Positions 58,657 through 64,000 of a DNA stretch of 64,000 nt are shown here, in pieces. Origin of the DNA: Terribacillus saccharophilus (GTDB lineage Bacteria; Bacillota; Bacilli; Bacillales; Amphibacillaceae); the NCBI GenBank assembly GCA_900110015.1, contig FOCD01000005.1, positions 124,001 through 188,000 of the forward strand. Direction: 5' to 3'. Position numbers and translations under genes: made by a program. Below the pieces are notes generated by a model that searched no databases, was not told the origin of the DNA, and saw nothing but the letters and a program-made list of their open reading frames with translations. Within the stretch, counting starts at the first letter, position 1. Each line of letters opens with the position of its first letter.

Positions 58657-59388
58657 TTAAAGGCGCATAATCTGTCGGAACTCTTTTGCTTTACTTCGGC
58701 TGACCGGAATTTGCTCACCCAGTCCTTTCATTTTGACAAGATACGTATTATGGAACCAAGGAAGAATCTCATGTATTTTTTCTGTGTTTACAATATAAGA
58801 ACGATGACAGCGGAAAAATGTATCTGCTGGCAGCTGCTGTTCGAAAGTACTGATAGAACCGGGGTAGGTATATACCTCATCCTTTGTGTGTACGGTTGTC
58901 TGTTTTTCATCGGCCTCGGCATAGGCGATTTCCTTCAGATTGATCACATAGATCTTCTCGTCCTTCCAAACATTGAGCCGTGCTGGTGTTTCTGCCGGTT
59001 CTATTCGATCAATATCTGCCGATGCTTTCTGAGATTCAAGCTTCTTAAGCATTGCCGCAACGCGTTCCTCGCTGTATGGCTTCAATATATAATCGAATGC
59101 TTCAAGCTCAAATGCTTTAGCTGCATGTTCTTTATAAGCTGTGGTAAATACGATTATTGGTTTATGTTTAAATTGAGCCAAGCTTCCAGCAAGCATCATG
59201 CCATCAAGTGAAGGCAGGTTGATATCGAGGAACAGTACATCCGTCGTGTTTTCCTGAAAATACTTCAGCACATCCAATCCATCATCGAAGCGGTCAGTCA
59301 CCTCGATGGAACTGTATGTATCAATTAAGTACTGCAGCTCCTCTTGTGCAGGTAATTCATCTTCTGCAATGATTGCACGTAGTGTCAT
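58657..59388 (-). CDS. lytT: LytTR-type response regulator
   Basis: 243 aa. The receiver has AEDE, the phospho-acceptor in DVLFLDINLPSLDG (Asp about 55) and Lys in YILKPY. The C-terminal LytTR DNA-binding domain (about 140-240) shows EIAYAEADEKQTTVHTKDEV and FFRCHRSYIVNTEKI, then IPVSRSKAKEFRQIM. It is 2 bp downstream of the LytS-type kinase gene. The ligand of such systems can be pyruvate or unknown; here context offers kduI and an MFS transporter. Confidence 0.9.
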   Translation of the reverse strand: MTLRAIIAEDELPAQEELQYLIDTYSSIEVTDRFDDGLDVLKYFQENTTDVLFLDINLPSLDGMMLAGSLAQFKHKPIIVFTTAYKEHAAKAFELEAFDYILKPYSEERVAAMLKKLESQKASADIDRIEPAETPARLNVWKDEKIYVINLKEIAYAEADEKQTTVHTKDEVYTYPGSISTFEQQLPADTFFRCHRSYIVNTEKIHEILPWFHNTYLVKMKGLGEQIPVSRSKAKEFRQIMRL

Positions 59389-59390
59389 GG

Positions 59391-61055
59391 TTATTTTCCT
59401 TCCTTCACTGGTATATCAAAGTAAATCTCCGTACCAGGATCAAGACGATTGATGGTCAGACCCTTCCCGTAAATCAGGCGGACGCGCTGATGCACGTTGG
59501 CTAGTCCAATATTTTTCACACTTGCTTCGTCCTTATACAGCTTTTCAACAATCTCCGGGTCGATCCCAACTCCAGTGTCTCGTATACTGATGCGGATATC
59601 TTTTTCCCGTGCTTTTACAGAAAGATAGACGGCACCCTGCCATTTGCGTTTCCGAACACCATGATGGATAGCATTCTCTACCAAAGGCTGCAGCAGCAGA
59701 CTAGGCACTTTTATCTGCACTGGATCAATATCATAAATAATTTGGAGTTTGTCACCGAAGCGGGATTTTTCAATCTCCACATAATCTCGTACTTGTTTCA
59801 GTTCTTCTTCTATAGCGATCATTTCATCATGTAGCTCCAAGTTATAGCGCAAATAGCCAGATAAGTTATGAATCAGCTCGCGGGCACGATTCGGATCGCG
59901 TCTTGTAGTCGATGCAATTGCATTCAGCGAGTTGAAGAGGAAATGCGGGTTGATCTTCGATTGCAGAGCTTTTAGCTCAGCTTTATTGGCGGTCTCTTTG
60001 ATCTGTTCAATCCGGGAAATCTCCATTAGGTTTGAGATGATCTGCGCCAGTCCGATACCAAGCGTCTGCAAAGAGTCTGTTATCCGGTTTTCCTTTTCAT
60101 AATATATCTTCAATGCGCCTGTTACCTCGTCGCCTTCTTGGAAAGGAACGATAAGCAGACAGTGCATCTGCGGCAGATGATGATCATCAACTTCATTCCG
60201 GATGACAATTTGACCACTGTTAATGGCTTGTTTCGTCATTTCGCTTACAATCGATGATGTATCCTGGTAGCGCTCAGCCCCCAGACCGTAATAAGCAACC
60301 ACGGTTTTCGTATCCGTTATGGCAACAGCATCTGCATCAATCTCTTCTTTAATGATTTGGCAGATACGCTGCAAGGAAGCGGGCGTGATGGACCGGAAAT
60401 AAGGAAGCGTCTTATTGGCAATATCCAACGCAAGCTTTGCCTGAGCTGCAGCAATCTGTTTCTTTTCTCCTTCAATATTGTGGACGAGCAGGATGAGTAA
60501 ACCGATGCTGATTTCACCTATCATCATCGGAACAGCTATTTGTTCAACAATCGAAATACCTTGAGATCTTGGTTCTCCAAGTGCAATGATCAGCAGCATG
60601 GTCAATGTCTGGCTCAAAATACCAGCGCCGATACCGATATACCACCAACGATGCTTTTTAACCTTACGATTAATAAATCCAGACGCAAATCCTGCTGTCA
60701 CACTAGTAATCAAGCAGGGCAATGAAGTGATACCATCGATATCGATCAAATATCGATGCAAGCCGGATACAATACCGGTAATGATACCAACCCATGGTCC
60801 GAATAAAATACCGCCGGAAAAGATAGCCACTGTCCTTATATTAACGAGACTGCCTTCTACTTCAATCCCAGAATATGTTCCGAATATGGCAAAACTGCAG
60901 AAGACGACAGTCAGTACGCTAAGTTCCCGAACCGAATGATTTTCTTTTTGAAGGATTTCTTTAAAACCTTTAATTTTGGTCAGGAAAAATAAGATAATGA
61001 GCAGCAAGGCAGCACGCTCGAATATCGATATGATCATTTCCAAGGTTGAATGCAT
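59391..61055 (-). CDS. lytS: LytS-type sensor histidine kinase
   Basis: 554 aa. The N-terminal 5TMR-LYT module (about 1-200; GGILFGPWVGIITGIVSGLH with the family N-x-R motif NIRTVAIFSGG), a GAF domain (about 210-350), then the HisKA_7TM-like phospho-acceptor region QSKINPHFLFNSLNAIASTT (His about 388) and HATPase (LVENAIHHGVRKRKWQGAVY; DTGVGIDPEI). ATG 61055 is favoured by GAAAGGGA upstream. Paired with the LytTR regulator. Confidence 0.9.
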   Translation of the reverse strand: MHSTLEMIISIFERAALLLIILFFLTKIKGFKEILQKENHSVRELSVLTVVFCSFAIFGTYSGIEVEGSLVNIRTVAIFSGGILFGPWVGIITGIVSGLHRYLIDIDGITSLPCLITSVTAGFASGFINRKVKKHRWWYIGIGAGILSQTLTMLLIIALGEPRSQGISIVEQIAVPMMIGEISIGLLILLVHNIEGEKKQIAAAQAKLALDIANKTLPYFRSITPASLQRICQIIKEEIDADAVAITDTKTVVAYYGLGAERYQDTSSIVSEMTKQAINSGQIVIRNEVDDHHLPQMHCLLIVPFQEGDEVTGALKIYYEKENRITDSLQTLGIGLAQIISNLMEISRIEQIKETANKAELKALQSKINPHFLFNSLNAIASTTRRDPNRARELIHNLSGYLRYNLELHDEMIAIEEELKQVRDYVEIEKSRFGDKLQIIYDIDPVQIKVPSLLLQPLVENAIHHGVRKRKWQGAVYLSVKAREKDIRISIRDTGVGIDPEIVEKLYKDEASVKNIGLANVHQRVRLIYGKGLTINRLDPGTEIYFDIPVKEGK

Positions 61056-61220
61056 AGTTGTAATCCCTTTCACCTTTAGTAATAACAGTTTATCAGAAAT
61101 TTAGACTGGAAGGGAATGGATGCGATTATAAAAAGATTGGTAAATGATAGATTCATTTGATGAAAAATACTGCTTGGAAATAATATGTCATAATGTATAA
61201 TTAGGCTGGATTTATAGATA

Positions 61221-61234
61221 TGAAAGCGCTATAA
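61221..61234. promoter_or_regulatory. cre-like catabolite-control site upstream of kduI
   Basis: TGAAAGCGCTATAA matches the CcpA cre consensus TGWAANCGNTNWCA at all but one position. It is in the 319-bp gap between lytS and kduI, 141 bp upstream of the kduI start; carbon catabolite repression of uronate genes is expected. Confidence 0.5.
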
Positions 61235-61244
61235 TTAACATAAT

Positions 61245-61269
61245 GAAACGTCGTTCCACTATGTAGAAC
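61245..61269. promoter_or_regulatory. KdgR/IclR-like operator region upstream of kduI
   Basis: Two overlapping dyads: TGAAACG-t-CGTTCCA (61244-61258) and GTTCCAC-tat-GTAGAAC (61253-61269). The first with flanks fits the enterobacterial KdgR (IclR-family) pattern AATRAAAYRNYRTTTYATT at 17 of 19 positions. Likely the pathway-specific operator; regulator not in the window. Confidence 0.45.
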
Positions 61270-61374
61270 ATGTGTATGGGCATCGGTGATGGATGCCATT
61301 ATTTTTAAATAGTAATGTAAGGGGTTTCATTTAATCTGTGGGAGCCACGAAAAATAGGTAAGGAGATGATAGAA

Positions 61375-62205
61375 ATGGAATTGCGATACGCAACTCATCC
61401 AGATCACGCCAAGACATTCACTACTGAGGAATTGCGCAATCATTACTTAATTGAGGAACTTTTTGTCCCCGGAGAAATCAAGCTTGTGTACAGCATGGAG
61501 GACCGTACGATCATCGGCGGTATTCAGCCAGCCGCCAGCTCAGTTGCGTTGGGAAGCTATGATGCAATCAAGGCGGATTACTTCCTGGAAAGAAGAGAAG
61601 TCGGGATTTTTAATATCGGCGGCAATGGAACAATTTCCGTTGATGGAGAAACGTACGAAATGGCGAACAAGGATTGCATTTATATCGGCAAAGGCAATCA
61701 GGAGTTACTGTTTAGCAGCACTAATGAAACAGAACCAGCTAAGTATTATCTGTTTTCTGCACCTGCACATACCACTTATCCGACTAAGCATGTTTCATTC
61801 CAGGATGTTCCTGGAGATGCAATGGGTGCGAAGGAAAGTGCGAATGAGCGCGTGATCCGCCGCATCATTCATCTGGAAGGTATTCAAAGCTGCCAGATTG
61901 CTATGGGAATCACGATCTTGGAAAGCGGCAGTGTCTGGAACAGCATGCCGACACATACCCATAACCGCCGGATGGAAGCGTATCTGTATATCGATTTAGA
62001 TGAAAGTGCACGTATGTTCCACTTGATGGGAGAACCGACAGAAACGCGTCATCTTGTCATGAAAAATGAACAAGCTGTCATTTCTCCGCCTTGGTCAATC
62101 CATTGCGGAAGTGCTACAAGCAACTATGCATTCATTTGGGCAATGGCTGGAGAAAACAAGACGTACACCGACATGGATCAAGTGTCGATGGATGAGCTTC
62201 GCTAA
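61375..62205 (+). CDS. kduI: 5-keto-4-deoxyuronate isomerase
   Basis: 276 aa. Begins MELRYATHPDHAKTFTTEEL; the cupin metal site is SMPTHTHNRRMEAYLYIDLD with further His in WSIHCGSATSNY. KduI converts 5-keto-4-deoxyuronate (from unsaturated galacturonate/glucuronate) to 2,5-diketo-3-deoxygluconate in pectin and glycosaminoglycan breakdown. ATG 61375 is preceded at good spacing by AAGGAG; the in-frame ATG at 61366 abuts it. It is 12 bp before kduD. A cre-like and a KdgR-like site lie upstream. Confidence 0.93.
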   Translation: MELRYATHPDHAKTFTTEELRNHYLIEELFVPGEIKLVYSMEDRTIIGGIQPAASSVALGSYDAIKADYFLERREVGIFNIGGNGTISVDGETYEMANKDCIYIGKGNQELLFSSTNETEPAKYYLFSAPAHTTYPTKHVSFQDVPGDAMGAKESANERVIRRIIHLEGIQSCQIAMGITILESGSVWNSMPTHTHNRRMEAYLYIDLDESARMFHLMGEPTETRHLVMKNEQAVISPPWSIHCGSATSNYAFIWAMAGENKTYTDMDQVSMDELR

Positions 62206-62217
62206 GGGGGGATAAAG

Positions 62218-62994
62218 ATGAGTCTAACGGACTTTTCCATGAGTTATTTTGATTTGACTGGCAAGGTGGCAATTGTGACAGGCGGCAGCAAGGGACTTGG
62301 CCAGGGCTATGCAGTCGCTTTGGCAAAAGCAGGAGCTGATGTCTTCGTTGTGACACACCGAGATGATTGGGAGGAAACGAAAGCACTAGTGGAGGAAGCT
62401 GGCGGCAAGGCGCATTTCCATCAAGCTGATCTGACAGATAGAGAAAAAGTGAAGCAAGTTGTAGCAAGCTGTGTGGATGTCTTCGGCAAGGTTGATATTC
62501 TCGTGAATAATGCTGGTACAATCATCCGGACGCCGCTGCTTGAGTACAAGGAAGAAGACTGGGATAAGGTCATGGATGTTAACCTGCATGCTGTTTACCT
62601 GCTAGGGCAGGAAGCGGCTAAGGTAATGGCAGAACAGGGCGGAGGGAAAATAATCAATGTTGCCTCGATGCTGTCGTTCCAGGGTGGCAAATTCGTCCCG
62701 TCTTATACAGCAAGCAAGCATGCTGTCGCTGGGTTGACAAAAGCCTTCGCCAACGAGCTGGGCGCTTATAATATCCAGACGAATGCGATTGCACCAGGGT
62801 ACGTAGCCACTGCTAATACGGCGCCGATCCGTGCGGATGAAAAACGTAATGCGGAGATTTTGTCTCGGATTCCAAGCGGCCGCTGGGCAGATCCGTCTGA
62901 TTTGATGGGAGTAGTCGTATTTTTGGCAAGTCGTGCTTCTGATTATATGAATGGCCATGTATTGGCTGTTGATGGTGGCTGGCTCGCGAGATAA
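62218..62994 (+). CDS. kduD: 2-deoxy-D-gluconate 3-dehydrogenase (KduD-like SDR)
   Basis: 258 aa classical SDR. Cofactor motif TGGSKGLGQGYA (about 24-35), NNAGT, catalytic S-M-L/Y-T-A-S-K (YTASKHAVAG) and C-terminal GHVLAVDGGWLAR. Placement directly after kduI makes it the KduD step, reducing 2,5-diketo-3-deoxygluconate to KDG with NADH. GGGGGGA precedes ATG 62218. Confidence 0.92.
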   Translation: MSLTDFSMSYFDLTGKVAIVTGGSKGLGQGYAVALAKAGADVFVVTHRDDWEETKALVEEAGGKAHFHQADLTDREKVKQVVASCVDVFGKVDILVNNAGTIIRTPLLEYKEEDWDKVMDVNLHAVYLLGQEAAKVMAEQGGGKIINVASMLSFQGGKFVPSYTASKHAVAGLTKAFANELGAYNIQTNAIAPGYVATANTAPIRADEKRNAEILSRIPSGRWADPSDLMGVVVFLASRASDYMNGHVLAVDGGWLAR

Positions 62995-63042
62995 GCAGGT
63001 TGTAAGAATTGCGTCGGAGTTGTTTGACGGGAAAGAGAGATT

Positions 63043-63098
63043 GAGAGGATTGGGAAGGTGACCAAAGATCTGGAGAATCTTTGTGTATGCCACCCTCT
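63043..63098 (+). other. Structured leader region before kdgT
   Basis: The 214-bp gap between kduD and kdgT contains CAAAGAT-ctggaga-ATCTTTG (63063-63083) nested inside further complementary bases (GAGAGG near 63044 with CCTCTC near 63093; ATTGG with CCAAT). No T-run follows. It could be an mRNA processing or stabilising element. Confidence 0.35.
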
Positions 63099-63208
63099 CA
63101 TTCCAATGATCTGGGCGATCACTATAAAAATAGCATATCACGTAAAGTGATTCAAACATCTCAATTTCTTTTGCTCGATTACCTATAAGGAAAGGTAAGG
63201 GATGCAAA

Positions 63209-64000
63209 GTGAAAATAATGAAAACGATGGAGAGAATTCCAGGCGGGCTCATGCTTGTACCGTTATTTTTAGGGGCAATCATTAATACCTTCGCGCCGAG
63301 TTCGGCGGAATACTTTGGTTCTTTCACAGGCGGACTCATGACAGGCACTATTCCGATTCTGGCAGTCTGGTTCTTCTGTATGGGTGCAGGCATCCAGCTG
63401 AAATCCACTGGTACAATTTTGCGCAAATCCGGCACACTTGTTATCACGAAGATTGCTGTTGCTTGGGTTGTAGCTATTATTGCAGCACAATTCCTGCCTG
63501 AAGGAGGCATTCAAACCGGTCTTTTCGCAGGCTTTTCCGTTCTGACACTCGTTGCAGCCATGGATATGACGAATGGTGGTTTGTATGCATCGATCATGCA
63601 GCAGTACGGATCAAAGGAGGAAGCTGGGGCATTTGTTCTAATGTCTTTGGAATCCGGCCCGCTTATGACGATGATCATTCTCGGTTCTACAGGCCTTGCT
63701 GCGTTTGAACCGCAAGTATTTGTTGGAGCAGTACTACCATTCTTAGTTGGATTCCTGCTTGGTAACTTGGATAGCGATCTTCGCGCCTTCTTCAGCAGAG
63801 CCACACAGACTATGATACCGTTTTTCGGTTTTGCGCTGGGTAACTCAATTGATTTGGGTGTCATTCTGGAGACAGGTCTTGCAGGTATTATCCTTGGTGT
63901 ACTTGTTATCGTCGTTACTGGTATCCCGCTAATGATTGCGGATAAATATATCGGAGGCGGAAATGGAACTGCTGGTATTGCAGCATCCAGTACTGCTGGT
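63209..64000 (+). CDS. kdgT: 2-keto-3-deoxygluconate permease (N-terminal 264 aa, runs off the window)
   Basis: The reading frame stays open to the last base. It begins with [20 protein letters not shown] and then [20 protein letters not shown], close to Bacillus KdgT. Membrane segments continue through [39 protein letters not shown] and [15 protein letters not shown]. KdgT imports 2-keto-3-deoxygluconate with protons and completes the pathway with KduI and KduD. The start is GTG 63209 with AAGGG eight bases upstream; the ATG at 63218 is too far from it. Only the last part of the protein is missing. Confidence 0.9.
   Translation, partial: MKIMKTMERIPGGLMLVPLFLGAIINTFAPSSAEYFGSFTGGLMTGTIPILAVWFFCMGAGIQLKSTGTILRKSGTLVITKIAVAWVVAIIAAQFLPEGGIQTGLFAGFSVLTLVAAMDMTNGGLYASIMQQYGSKEEAGAFVLMSLESGPLMTMIILGSTGLAAFEPQVFVGAVLPFLVGFLLGNLDSDLRAFFSRATQTMIPFFGFALGNSIDLGVILETGLAGIILGVLVIVVTGIPLMIADKYIGGGNGTAGIAASSTAG

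Noticed and set aside
58597-59211. 204-codon plus-strand open frame opposite the LytTR regulator
   Set aside because: Antisense to LytTR and receiver motifs; Cys/Phe-rich translation typical of a shadow frame.
62602-63510. 302-codon minus-strand open frame opposite kduD/kdgT
   Set aside because: The plus strand here encodes well-recognised KduD and KdgT; the minus frame has no recognisable domain, no ribosome site and crosses the gene boundary.
1-64000. CRISPR arrays, IS elements, prophage or tRNA/rRNA genes
   Set aside because: No regularly spaced repeats, transposase motifs, phage structural genes or tRNA-like folds were recognised on reading.

Overview
The window reads as chromosomal DNA of a low-to-moderate GC, Gram-positive, spore-forming Bacillaceae. 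Evidence for this includes AGGAGG-type ribosome binding sites with frequent GTG and TTG starts, T-box leaders, a BceRSAB-like module, sites resembling Fur, Zur, cre and SigB signals, a YjcZ-type small spore protein, and close resemblance to Bacillus subtilis families such as YfiYZ-YfhA, TmrB, YdhK, YjgB, KduID and LytST. The genus cannot be fixed from the sequence alone. I saw no rRNA, tRNA, CRISPR array, insertion sequence or prophage. Gene density is high and most units end in clean intrinsic terminators.

Layout. 0-2 kb: an OpuC-like compatible-solute ABC transporter behind a TetR regulator. 2-9 kb: a CocE hydrolase, a DUF975 membrane protein divergent from a PadR plus HAAS pair, a small XRE two-gene unit, a class C serine hydrolase and a C39-like peptidase. 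9.0-9.4 kb: a 30-aa holin-like type I toxin locus. 9.4-16 kb: an ArsR regulator/flavin reductase pair and a BceRSAB-like sensing and export module. 16-22 kb: a YdhK lipoprotein with a SigB-like promoter, and a five-gene Nik/Opp-type metal importer behind two Zur-like boxes. 22-23.5 kb: an editing-less threonyl-tRNA synthetase behind two tandem T-boxes. 23.5-29 kb: a nucleotidyltransferase-GNAT-HAD cluster ending in a broken DUF3977 gene, then a Fur-box-controlled YfiYZ-YfhA siderophore importer. 29-32 kb: a type 2 isoleucyl-tRNA synthetase behind an atypical T-box.

32-43.6 kb holds many small units: YjgB, SDR, AAA ATPase, DedA, XRE-DUF1232, DUF1275, LCP, TetR-YqeB, a kinase-like P-loop protein, a DCC oxidoreductase and a beta-helix protein. 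43.7-53 kb: a large secreted OB-fold protein, YjcZ, YrvL-like, a frameshifted LysE exporter, an AlkC-like repair protein, a LOG protein, cytidine deaminase, AraC regulator, VOC-TmrB pair and YbaK. 53-57.3 kb: signal peptidase I, a CHY zinc finger, a Kef/Nap-type antiporter behind a structured terminator-bearing leader (candidate ion-responsive riboswitch), an AGE epimerase and a GNAT. 57.3-64 kb: an OFA-type MFS transporter, a LytST-type two-component system, and kduI-kduD-kdgT for pectin-derived ketouronates, running off the end.

How it works together: the region is largely metabolic and stress-adaptive. It covers osmolyte, zinc/nickel and siderophore import, envelope-drug sensing, amino-acid-starvation control of two synthetases, cation export and uronate catabolism. 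The strongest points for follow-up are regulatory: the antiporter leader, the IleS2 T-box lacking a recognisable UGGN, the tandem Zur boxes, the type I toxin RNA fold, and an operator-like palindrome shared by two promoters.
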